DNA from: Fragilariopsis cylindrus CCMP1102
Lineage: Eukaryota; Bacillariophyta; Bacillariophyceae; Bacillariales; Bacillariaceae
Length of the DNA: 20,986 bases
Direction: 5' to 3'
NCBI GenBank assembly: GCA_900095095.1
Contig: FMBT01000236.1
Span: 1-20,986 of the forward strand
Part shown: positions 1-8,781 of the stretch, in pieces
Position numbering within the stretch: the first letter of the stretch is position 1
Layout of the letters: the number at the start of each line of letters is the position of its first letter
Notes under the pieces: generated by a model
Seen by the model: only the letters and a program-made list of their open reading frames with translations
What the model was told of the DNA's origin: nothing
Databases searched by the model: none
Program-made: the position numbers and the translations under genes

Positions 1-85
1 GCGAGAAAAAAAAGGAATTGTAACAGTTAGTTGTCTCTTGATATTGATTCTCATATTATTTTCACTCTATATCGTTATAATTTAG
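1..85 (+). other. 3' part of an intron of the MFS gene (cut at left edge)
   Basis: This AT-rich stretch ends in a pyrimidine/AT-rich tract and TTTAG at 81-85. The reading frame from 86 runs GGT AGT ATG AAG and continues straight into MFS motif A, so the ATG at 92 is best read as an internal Met. The transporter's first transmembrane segment and its true start must lie left of the window. Confidence 0.65.
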
Positions 86-1741
86 GGTAGTATGAAGATT
101 GCTAGTGTATTCACTGCGTATCCTTGGGGTATTATCAGCGATACCTATGGGCGGAAATTTGTTCTACTCTTTTCGACTGCTAGCAGTGCTGTGCTCATGT
201 TAGCGTTTGGATTTTCTACAAACTTTACTTATGCAGTAGTCATTAGGCTTTTAATGGGATTTTGTAAGTGCGTGTGTGCATGTGTGTTTCTCTTACTTTT
301 TACTAAAGTGCATCACGTCATCGGCAACTCACCTCTCCCATTCATTCTATAACCTTCATCGCAGCAAACGCTACGATGACCATCGCTAGGGTATCCGCAG
401 TGAGTAACAAATTCAAATAAACAATTTCAGAAAATTAACGTGTTTTTATCTATATTATTCACTCACTCACATCCATTTTTTCATTACCTGTGCGTCCCAG
501 TCTGAATTAGCCAGGGGAAACCATGAATTGGAAGCCAAGGGTATGGGGTTGGTCATGGGCATGGTAGGTGTAGGAATGTTGGTCGGTCCAGCAATTGGTG
601 GTCTTCTGTCGGAACCGGTAACGCAGTTTCCTAATGTGGACTTTGGTCGATTCGAAGCAACGCTATTGAAATTTCCATTTTTACTTCCCAATTTGATCGG
701 TGCAATTATCTGCACGATATCAACGATACAGGTTATATTTTATGTCAAGGAGACCCTACCACCAGAAAGATTACGAAGCGCAAAATATGTCATCCCCGAT
801 ATTATTTCCTTTTTTTTCAGCCTTCCATCTATGATTGGAAAAAAGGTTGCGTCTTGGAGAAATGATGATGATAGGTACGAAGAAGTGCGAAGCAACGATG
901 TCACTGTAACTAGTAGCGAAAGAAACTACACGACAGCGATATATCCGAAGACCTCAAGATTCTTGTAAGTTATCTAAACGAGGAAGAAGGACAAGAAGTT
1001 AGTTATGTGTCAAAATGCGCCCGAGCATCCTTTAGTAAGGCACTGCATGAACCATCGATACGGTTATCGGAAATTAGCAGCAGTGAAGCTCCACCCACTG
1101 CTACAATTGCCTCGCTGATGGCGGATAAGAAAGTGAGACAATGCCTTACGTGTTACTGGGTTATGACCTTCGCCAGCACGGCGATGTGTGAGTGTTTCCC
1201 ATTGTTTGCCATGGCCAGGAAAGGAGGTTTGGGCTTGGGAGAGTCATCTATCGGAACGATGGGCGCTATAGCAGGCTTTGTGTTTTGTATCTGTCAGTAT
1301 TTCATTTTTTCTGTATCTATGAAATATTTCGACTTGCACAAGACCATGCTGTTTTCTGGTTTTCTGGCAGTGATTCCTTCGATTTTGATCCCGGTTTCTC
1401 TCTTGATTCCAAGCACGACGGTCGTAGAAGCCTATCTTGGTGTTATAAATGGTATGTTGGCAGTCTTTTTCAGCAATTGGAATGCAGCTCTATCTATCAC
1501 CCAGAACCGTGCTGTTCACCCACTTTCCCGATCCCGTGTTAACGGATTAGCAGCCGTAGGAACCGCGGTGGCAAGGGGCTTTGGCCCACTGTTTGCGGGC
1601 GTCCTCGTGACCCTTTCTTATACCGATGGGATTGTTCCAGTTCAATACGGCTCGTTAGTTTTTTATTCAGTGGTGGTGACCCTGGGAGGTATAGCATTTG
1701 TAATTAATTCCAAGTTAGAGGATGATAATGCTGAAAACTAG
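86..1741 (+). CDS. Major facilitator superfamily transporter (ZIF/tetracycline-exporter-like), 5' truncated
   Basis: This is a 12-TM-type MFS carrier missing its N-terminal exon(s). Exons: 86-263, 365-399 (35 nt) and 501-1741. Introns 264-364 and 400-500 are both GT-AG and both 101 bp. The first exon carries motif A (GIISDTYGRK) after TM2, and the second supplies the end of TM4 (SNATMTIARVSA). The third has a glycine-rich helix (GMVGVGMLVGPAIGG), a charged cytosolic loop, and the C-terminal half with about six hydrophobic segments, ending KLEDDNAEN before TAG. The loop-TM7 pattern resembles plant zinc-induced-facilitator-like carriers; the substrate cannot be read from sequence. The frame moves from phase 528 to phase 1007 around 923-925; one extra A in that AAA gives a continuous frame, so one base seems missing there. 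The GTG-started reading at 1007 is not a separate gene. Family is secure; subfamily is inference. Confidence 0.85.
264..364 (+). other. Intron 1 of the MFS gene
   Basis: GTAAGT donor at 264 and GCAG acceptor at 361-364; 101 bp, phase 1. Splicing joins TTT T to CA AAC and restores the TM4 reading. The 86-codon reading that runs into it is intron read-through. Confidence 0.8.
400..500 (+). other. Intron 2 of the MFS gene
   Basis: GTGAGT donor at 400 and CCCAG acceptor at 496-500; 101 bp, phase 0. It sits directly after a 35-nt exon and splices into TCT GAA TTA, continuing the conserved MFS loop. Confidence 0.8.
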
Positions 1742-2405
1742 CTTCAAGGATAGAGAAGGAGAAACCTGAATAATATAAGAATGATAGAATAATGGAACAA
1801 TTTGTGTAAATTAGTGGTAGCCAGAGTGCAATTTCTTCTCCTTCTGAATTTCTTATTTATTCCTTAGTTGCTCGCTATAAGATTTGCAGAAGAGATTATC
1901 ACATACATAATTAATTACTCGCAGTTTTCTGTGACCTTTGTCACATGATATTTCTGCTGAAGCTATGAAACAAAATATTTTTAGACTGCATCAATTCATA
2001 TTTTGTTCATTTTGAATCCGTGTAGCTCATAGCATACATGCATTCTGCTACAAAACTAGCCACAATAATAAACACATATCAAATGCACCTCATGTTGTCC
2101 AAGATCCAAGATACTATTATCAATCAAATCTCTATTAATTTATCTATTTGTGTCACAACGTTTGCGATGGAGGGTTGAGGAAATTAAATTATTGTGTTAA
2201 TTTTCTGTGGGAGTGATTTTCCAAACTTTTTTGACGTCGAGTCAGATTGAAGAGATCGAAATGGGCTTCTGCCTATATATTTATGTGAATATGCTCTATG
2301 CTCTATGACGTATAAGTAATACTACATTGTACTATTCAAATGGTGGCATACGTTATTGTAGATCTCATTGTCGACAGTCTAGTAACAACAACGCAGTACT
2401 TATAG
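1742..2405. promoter_or_regulatory. Intergenic region: MFS 3' flank and bilin reductase promoter
   Basis: No coding signal was seen. It holds a perfect 6-bp inverted repeat with a 4-nt spacer (TGTGACCTTTGTCACA, 1930-1945), two TGACGT elements (2232-2237, within TGACGTCGAGTCA, and 2306-2311) and a TATA-like TATATATTTA near 2274, about 130 bp before the bilin reductase ATG. TGACGT is the core of CO2/cAMP-response elements described in diatom promoters; here its activity is only inferred. Confidence 0.4.
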
Positions 2406-3666
2406 ATGATGATGACATTGACGATGATAGGAAGATTGCGAGGTGATCGTTCTAACATGATTGGTCGGGTCGCGCTTTTTGTTGTTGTCGTCGTCGTGTC
2501 GACGTTTCTCGAACCAGTGATGATGCATGTTGACGCCTTTGCTTTTAATACATGCAGTTCTCCGTTTCCGCTGCAATTACAACAAGATATTACGAGGAAT
2601 AATCGGCGGTCGCGGAGAAGAAGTTGCTGTACAAGTGTCAAGCTTTGTGCCGTCGCAGCCAGCAGCAACAGCGACAATGATGTTTTGTCAACTGATGATT
2701 TTTCTGTTGGATTGTACAAAAAGTTTGCTGATCATGCGGTAGAACGATTACTCGAAACGGAATGGGTGATAGAGGATAAATCAGTTCCATCCAATTTATC
2801 CAAGAAAGAAGCACCTACCAGAACTAAAGAATCAATCGTACGGATTACAACCAAGGCATTAATTCCTAAAAATAATGATAAGAATAAGGAAAGTAATCCG
2901 TTGATACGATATGCTCGAATAACATTATTAGAAACTATTCCTATTGCGGCTCCGGCTTCAACTACTACGGCTGATATTACTGATGGTGTTGATGTAGTTA
3001 CTCCTGATGGTATTCAGGTATTGAATTTTGTGGTACTTCCTAATGCGGATACTAATTTACCTGTTTTGGGAATTGATTTGGTATCATTACCTGGATCGAA
3101 ACATTTATTGCTTTTGGATGCCCAACCTATGGTAGCTCCCAATCCACATGAAAGTCGTTGGAAGGATTGGTACAAAACACATGTCATCGTCGAAGATAAG
3201 AATAATAAGGAAGAAGAAGACAAAGACGAACCATTAAATTTGCATGGGGTGGAGATTTCCCAGAAACTGTCAAGCAATACGTATCCAAATATGCACTCTG
3301 GACGAGACTGCAAAATATTGTTCCGCAGTAGAAAAGGATACAGATGACGAAAATACTACAACTACGACAAATAATTATGATAATGATACTCCTTCTATCA
3401 CTGCTATCGATGTTATTCAAGGAGACATTTTTGTTGCATTTCAAGAACATCTTGATACGTATTTAGAATTATTGGAACAGTACACGACAACGGCAGACGA
3501 TGATGACAATAACATAGAAATTGTCAGCATCGCGGGAGATAATAATCAACCATCATATTTAGATTATCGAAGGAATAATGATCCAGCCAAACCGATGTTA
3601 AATGCCCTGTTTGGAAAGGAATGGACTCAATCACTATTGGACGATGTATTGTTTCCACAAGACTAA
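2406..3666 (+). CDS. Ferredoxin-dependent bilin reductase (HY2/PebA/PebB/PcyA family), plastid-targeted
   Basis: Family members reduce biliverdin or a dihydrobilin with ferredoxin electrons. The N-terminus has a hydrophobic run (ALFVVVVVVSTF, residues 23-34) and then a DAF motif (43-45), a diatom plastid presequence; translation could also start at Met18. An in-frame TAG lies just before the ATG. The catalytic core is clear: VLNFVVLP (205-212), PVLGIDLVSLPG (219-230, Asp224 matching PcyA Asp105), HLLLLDAQPM (233-242), then WGGDFPE and YALWTRLQ near 3244-3312, and YRRNNDPAKPM near 3562-3594 with the second family Asp (codon 3580). Asn207 sits where PcyA has His88, as in PebA, PebS and HY2. The product bilin cannot be assigned. 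Acidic and Thr/Asn-rich loops make it long (about 420 residues). Two frame changes, at about 3236-3242 and 3321-3326, each equal one missing base. The 3' part does not begin independently. Confidence 0.88.
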
Positions 3667-4158
3667 CTCAATTGCTAAATAAATGAATCAAAAAAAGAAT
3701 CAGACGATCATTATGCATCATACTTATTTGCGTAGCTTTATTGATCAAAATATATGATATGATATATATATATATATATATATATTTGATTCGGATCTCT
3801 CGTTCGTTCTCATTCATTCTCGTTCATTCGCTTGCTTGATTGCTTGTAAAAACCATTACGAGGGGAATCGAATAGCCCAGTATTGCTTTAACTTACCATA
3901 CCATGTGCATGCAAGTACTGCCTGATTTGATTCCATTTAGGACGTTTCAACTCTTTTCGCCACAACAGCGATAGAAGGGAAATGAGAAGTTTTAGAATCA
4001 AATCGATTCGAATCGAATGAATCATCCTCTTCATACAGTAGGATAATGACGTGTTGGAATTTTCAATCAATTCGTCGAAGATACAATTCGATCTTTTTTT
4101 TTTTGCCTCTAGCTAGCATATCATCCATCTTCAGTTCTTCACTTTCCAGATTTTTTGA
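3667..4158. other. Convergent intergenic region with simple repeats
   Basis: This lies between the 3' ends of the bilin reductase and the Nudix gene. It contains an (AT)n tract at about 3755-3786, an imperfect TTCATTC/TTGCTTG-type pyrimidine-rich repeat at about 3795-3846, and a perfect 14-bp palindrome TCGATTCGAATCGA at 4003-4016. Short open readings here on either strand have no recognisable protein features. Confidence 0.5.
3755..3786. repeat. (AT)n microsatellite
   Basis: About 32 bp of almost pure alternating A/T lies just downstream of the bilin reductase stop. Confidence 0.85.
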
Positions 4159-5213
4159 TTATGGCTGTGTTATAATATATGCTGTGTTATGTTGTATTGA
4201 TTTTTCGTGGTCGAACGTCCATATAATAATGTGATATAGTGTTTGTTTCTTCACAGTTTGTTTGAAATGATACGATCCATTTATTTCTAATGTCCGGACG
4301 GACGATAACGATGATAATAATGTTGTTAACCACAAAGAATCATCTGCAAACATATTATCAAATGGTATAAATCAAAATTGTCAAACCATATAGGAGTAAT
4401 TTCATCACAACCAATTATATTGTATGATTCTTCGATACTAGATGATAAATCGGTATGAAATAAATGAACAATCATTTCATTTTGTATGTTGTCTTCAAAT
4501 GTAAAACGTTGGATACCAATTTTAGATTGTTTCATTCGTTCAATAGGAATTTTTATATTAATTTCTTCTTTTAATTCACGACATGCACATTCTTCGACTG
4601 TTTCTTTAACTTTAGTAACATCACCATCATCGTCATCGTCATCGTCATGAAGGAACTTTCCACCAAATGCATTGTATTTACCAGTACCGAAACCACGATT
4701 TTTCATACCCAATAGGATCCTTTGCTGTGGCTGCTGCTGCTGCTGCTGCTTTTGCGATTTTTTCTTGTTCATTTCTGATACTATTGTTTCTGTGACAATA
4801 ACTAACGTGTACTCCTTGCTATTTTTTTGCTTTTTAGCAATTTTAATTGTTGGATCACATTCTTCCGTTTGCGTTTGCGTTTGCGTTTGCGTTTGCGTTT
4901 GCGTTTGCGTTTGCGTTTGCGTTTGCGTTGGCGTTGGCGTTGGCGTTGGCGTTGGCGTTGGCATTTGCGTTATTGCACGATGGAAGGATTCTAAACTATC
5001 ATGTTTAGTTCCTAGTCTTTCCTTCGATAGTCGATATGGGAATTTCAGTGATAATTCATTGTCAGTCGTAGGAGTGGCGGTAGTAGTAGTAGTAGTAGTA
5101 GTAGTAGAAGAAGGAGTAGTAAATGCATCTGATTCCATTGATGATAGAACAGTAATTGATATGAATGCTATTATTATCTTCGATATCATTGGAAAGATCG
5201 CCATTGTCTGCAT
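4159..5213 (-). CDS. MTH1-like Nudix hydrolase with plastid presequence and low-complexity inserts
   Basis: MTH1-type enzymes hydrolyse oxidised purine nucleoside triphosphates, keeping them out of DNA and RNA. The N-terminus is a signal peptide (IIIAFISITVLSS, about 13-25) followed by DAFTTPSS (29-36), a plastid-type motif. Residues 35-165 are low complexity: poly-Thr, a PT/QT repeat (about 84-115) and a Gln run (155-160). The catalytic part starts ILLGMKNRGFGTGKYNAFGG (165-184), very like MTH1. The Nudix box ends E203-x7-R211-E212-L-K-E215-E216, with a run of seven Asp (189-195) inserted before it. CDEITPIWF (268-276) matches the base-recognition segment of MTH1 (DEMxPxWF). The frame then shifts at about 4366-4371, where one missing base separates it from IPFDNMFADDSLWLTTLL, again MTH1-like; the C-terminus runs to the stop at 4159. 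Restored length is about 350 residues. In vivo function is inferred. Confidence 0.85.
4622..4648 (-). repeat. Asp-codon trinucleotide repeat inside the Nudix motif
   Basis: Alternating CAT/CGT triplets (GAT/ACG-type on the + strand) encode seven consecutive Asp and flanking GD within the loop between the GGK and the conserved Glu of the Nudix box. Confidence 0.8.
4729..4751 (-). repeat. CAG/CTG trinucleotide repeat coding poly-Gln
   Basis: A short GCTGCTGCT-type run encodes the Gln-rich segment (residues 155-163) just before the catalytic domain of the Nudix protein. Confidence 0.8.
4867..4968 (-). repeat. Coding hexanucleotide minisatellite (GTTTGC)10(GTTGGC)6
   Basis: Ten GTTTGC units (4867-4926) are followed by six GTTGGC units (4927-4962) and one ATTTGC unit. 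On the coding strand they give Thr-Gln and Thr-Pro dipeptides in the linker of the Nudix protein. The six-base period keeps the frame whatever the copy number, so length can vary without breaking the gene. The same array gives an artefactual Val/Cys/Gly-rich reading on the + strand. Confidence 0.95.
5079..5112 (-). repeat. (GTA)n repeat coding poly-Thr
   Basis: About ten GTA/TAG triplets (ACT/ACTAC on the coding strand) encode the poly-Thr run directly after the plastid-targeting motif of the Nudix protein. Confidence 0.8.
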
Positions 5214-5534
5214 TGCAAAAAGCTTTTATGTGTTTCAAGAAGTTAAAAATTTGAATTTTAGGAAAATCTAGATCTAAAAGATCTCAGCCATCACGACGAC
5301 AGAATTTTTTGCCGACACGCGGACGGAGGACGGACACCATTTTCTCATTCGTACAGACTTACACGTTCAACGTCGTCAAGCCGATCGACCATATGGATCA
5401 TCCTCACTTTCTTTTTTAACATCAACAACACATCGAACATACTTTACCTTTCACTTTCTATTATAATTGTCCTACTGAAGTAACTATTAACTAGATACCC
5501 TCCACATTTTTTCAACCAAAAGCCCATACATATA
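5214..5534. promoter_or_regulatory. Divergent promoter region shared by the Nudix and glutaredoxin genes
   Basis: The two start codons are 321 bp apart and point away from each other, so both promoters and 5' leaders must fit here. The region includes a GC-richer patch at about 5290-5340 (GACGACAG, GACACGCGGACGG) and CACGTTCAACGTCGTC near 5361. No clear TATA box stands out. Shared regulation is inferred from the arrangement only. Confidence 0.5.
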
Positions 5535-6481
5535 ATGATGAATCATCGATCTATTGCTATCCTATCTGTTGTGGTTTGTGCAGCTGCTCAAATCACTTCT
5601 GCCTTTACTACTTCTTCTTCTGCATCTATTGTCAGAAGTACACCAAGTAGTACAACAGCAACCTTTATGAGTTTTAGTCCCGATGAATTTACACAAGAAA
5701 CACCTGAAAATACTAAACAACGTATCCAAGAATTAGTTGATAATAATCCTGTAGTGGTATTCATGAAGGGATCTAAATTATTGTACGTGGAAGTAGCAGC
5801 TGTACCACTGTATGACGAATGACTTTATGACGTTTGCTACATTAAACATTTTATGTATCTTTCATTTTATGTTTTTTCTTTAAACTAGACATTCACTTAC
5901 TCTATTAACATTTTTCTTCTTTTAATACATAAAATCAATATTACACAAACAACCAAAAGTCCACAATGTGGTTTTTCAAATACAGCATGTCAAATACTTG
6001 GTAGTTTTGATATTGATTTTCACTCTGTGGATGTATTAGCCGATGAGGCTATCCGAACAGGTGTAAAAGATTTTTCACAGTGGCCAACAATTCCACAACT
6101 TTATGTTTGTGGAGAATTTATTGGTGGATCTGATATTATGATTGAAATGTATCAGAATGGTGAGCTAGGTGAAATGATTGAAAAGGTGCGTACGTCTTTT
6201 TTATACAATAATAATATAAATAAAATAACAATAGGAATAATAAGAAGAATAGCGAATGAAGCAGTCGGAATGGAATGGAATGAAATGAAATCACTAACAA
6301 GCGAGGAAGAGAATGTGGAAATATCCCCCAATCTCGTAGTAAACAGTTCACACATACAAATGTCAAATGATTTATATCACCAATATCGAATATATTATTT
6401 ACTGAACTTAATTTTTTTTGTGTGTTGGTTTTATTTCACGTTTCATTATTTATTTGACAGGCCAAGGCTGATATGTTGTAA
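5535..6481 (+). CDS. Plastid CGFS-type monothiol glutaredoxin (GRXS14/CXIP1-like)
   Basis: CGFS glutaredoxins bind a [2Fe-2S] cluster with glutathione and deliver or regulate Fe-S clusters; the plastid form is GRXS14 in plants. Three exons are supported: 5535-5782, 5960-6185 and 6461-6481 (AKADML then TAA), giving 164 residues. The N-terminus has a hydrophobic signal peptide (IAILSVVVCAAAQI) and TSAF (21-24), the diatom plastid motif. The fold follows: VVVFMKG (73-79, Lys78 binds glutathione), LFPQCGFS with the active-site C86-G-F-S89 across the first splice, WPTIPQLYV (124-132, cis-Pro) and GGSD (138-141). No frame defect was seen, unlike most neighbours. Reading past 5782 or 6185 without splicing gives false C-termini. 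It is divergent from the plastid Nudix gene. Confidence 0.93.
5783..5959 (+). other. Intron 1 of the glutaredoxin gene
   Basis: GTACGT donor at 5783 and AAAAG acceptor at 5955-5959; 177 bp, phase 2. Splicing makes TT|T CCA CAA TGT GGT TTT TCA, joining the strand-1/active-site loop so that the Cys-Gly-Phe-Ser motif follows directly. Confidence 0.9.
6186..6460 (+). other. Intron 2 of the glutaredoxin gene
   Basis: GTGCGT donor at 6186 and TTTGACAG acceptor ending 6460; 275 bp, phase 0. It precedes a terminal exon of only 21 nt that completes the C-terminal helix (EKAKADML). The purine-rich intron interior is open in frame for over 100 codons, which mimics a longer protein. Confidence 0.88.
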
Positions 6482-7178
6482 AGTAGAAAAAGTCAGATTA
6501 TACATCAAAATGTACTTTGAATTAATAGTCTGGTTACATTTAAATAGAGCAAATCATGAAAAAACAAGCATCATCATGAACAATTTAGGAGAAAAGAAAA
6601 GAAAAAAATTGTTACGTTTTGTTAGATAAGACTACAAGAAAAGTGATTTATACAATTACACGAGCACGTAGAAGCTAAAAAGTTAATTAATTTTCTTCCA
6701 TTATTCTAAAAGGTGCTATCATTACTACTATATATATATATATTTATCTATCAATGTTTCATTCCGAACGATAGGGAAAATGAAGAACTTTAAACATGCA
6801 ATTGAATGATTGATAATGCGAGTCAATCGAAAGTGCATGCATGTATATACGCAGACGAGATAGCAAAATACACATAGGAAATAAGTTTATGTATGTGTGC
6901 GTGTAGACTATGTTGGAAAAAACCGATCCCACTAACAATTATTACCGTAATAATTGAATGCGAATGAACTGAGAGGAAATGTAAAATTGTGATGTTGATG
7001 GTGATGATGATGCTATCCGGTGGTAGAGCGAATTCGTTTTTATGTTAATTGAGTACAAAATTCGAATTGTAGTACTCGGCCCGGCATTTTTGCATTATGT
7101 ATATATATATTTGTTTGTATTATCTGTGTAGTTTATATTACTGTATGTGATATCATACCATATTATATATAATATATA
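6482..7178. other. Convergent intergenic region
   Basis: This is AT-rich sequence between the glutaredoxin 3' end and the ARL1 3' end. It includes (TA)n runs at about 6727-6743, near 7100 and 7160-7180, and a short GATGATG tract at about 6990-7012. No gene or RNA structure was recognised. Confidence 0.5.
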
Positions 7179-7912
<734 letters not shown>

Positions 7913-8781
7913 TTATATTCTTCCCTTGCTATATAATATATTTATTTATTAAAATGATAATAGAACGATGCTTGGCCTAATTGTATTATACTATTAGACT
8001 TGCCGCTTTTGTTCGGTTTTGCCTCTTCTTTTTGCTACTTGTACAATATCTCAGTAGTTCCAAACGTTAGCAATAATGACCATCATCGTCATTCATTAAA
8101 AAAGCGAGAAAAAGTCATGGATGCAATTTTTTTAATTGCTTTTATTAGCAGTTAGAGCAGCACTAGTCCATGACTAAATCAGTCCCGTGATGGGGGCGAG
8201 GGGCAGAATAGAAAGCTGTAGTTACCGCTCCGCTTGGGTTGAATAATTTTAGAATGCGTGCAATTCCTATGATGTTATTAATCATTAGCAAGCTCAACGG
8301 CCGCGCGACCAATAAATTATCCCAATACAGGTTTTCTCTAAAGCCCCTCTCATTTTTTTGAAAATTTTCGAAGCGGTCAAACAACACGTACAAAAATTTA
8401 TTGGTTTGCTTAAATTATACACGACTGGGAAACTGGAATTTTAGGACTAAAAAAGGTCGTTTACGCACGCTCCAGTAAAATGAGGCATATACAAATTTGT
8501 TCTTCAACCTAAATAAAGAATGGTTGTTCTCTTTTGTCGATTCCCGTAAGTAGGTCTATTACTGTATGGCCATACAGAAGCACAAGAAGCACGAACAAAA
8601 CAAAACAAGCATAAAGCAAAAAGCAAAAAGCAACACATCAAAAAAAAAAAAAACCAAAGACAGACAACTATTCTCAAAGTTGAAAGATATAACTCCAAAG
8701 ACAATGAAATACCCCACATACGTTTCCTACAAACACCACTTAAGCAAGCTTACCCTCATCAGTCGAAGAAGACAATAAATC
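7913..8781. promoter_or_regulatory. Divergent intergenic region between ARL1 and the lipid-transfer protein gene
   Basis: Both promoters should lie in this 869 bp. It has an inverted repeat AGTCATGGA (8113-8121) / TCCATGACT (8167-8175) enclosing GCAATT-TTTT-AATTGC (8123-8138). A GC-richer patch follows at about 8180-8310. An A-rich stretch lies at 8575-8660, including about 13 A at 8641-8653. Short open readings here show no protein signal. Confidence 0.4.

Noticed and set aside
968..1002. GT-AG interval near the MFS frame break that might be an intron
   Set aside because: Only about 40 bp; the downstream frame is open through it (SYLNEEEGQEVSY) back to about 915, so it is coding.
2336..2719. 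127-codon minus-strand reading over the bilin reductase presequence
   Set aside because: Antisense to the signal-peptide region; low-complexity Leu/Thr composition is explained by the opposite strand.
4867..4968. Regular short repeat array as a possible CRISPR
   Set aside because: Units are contiguous hexamers with no spacers, coding Thr-Gln/Thr-Pro in a gene.
4672..5271. 199-codon + strand reading rich in Val, Cys and Gly
   Set aside because: It is the antisense shadow of the Nudix gene; its Val/Cys runs are the hexamer and triplet repeats read backwards, and it has no domain signal.
8163..8393. 76-codon minus-strand reading
   Set aside because: No recognisable motif, no supporting start context or homology pattern, and it crosses the inverted-repeat and GC-rich patch; most likely non-coding.
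8566..8778. 70-codon Lys-rich + strand reading before the lipid-transfer gene
   Set aside because: It comes from A-rich leader sequence (poly-Lys from A runs) and is separated from the real start by an in-frame TAA.
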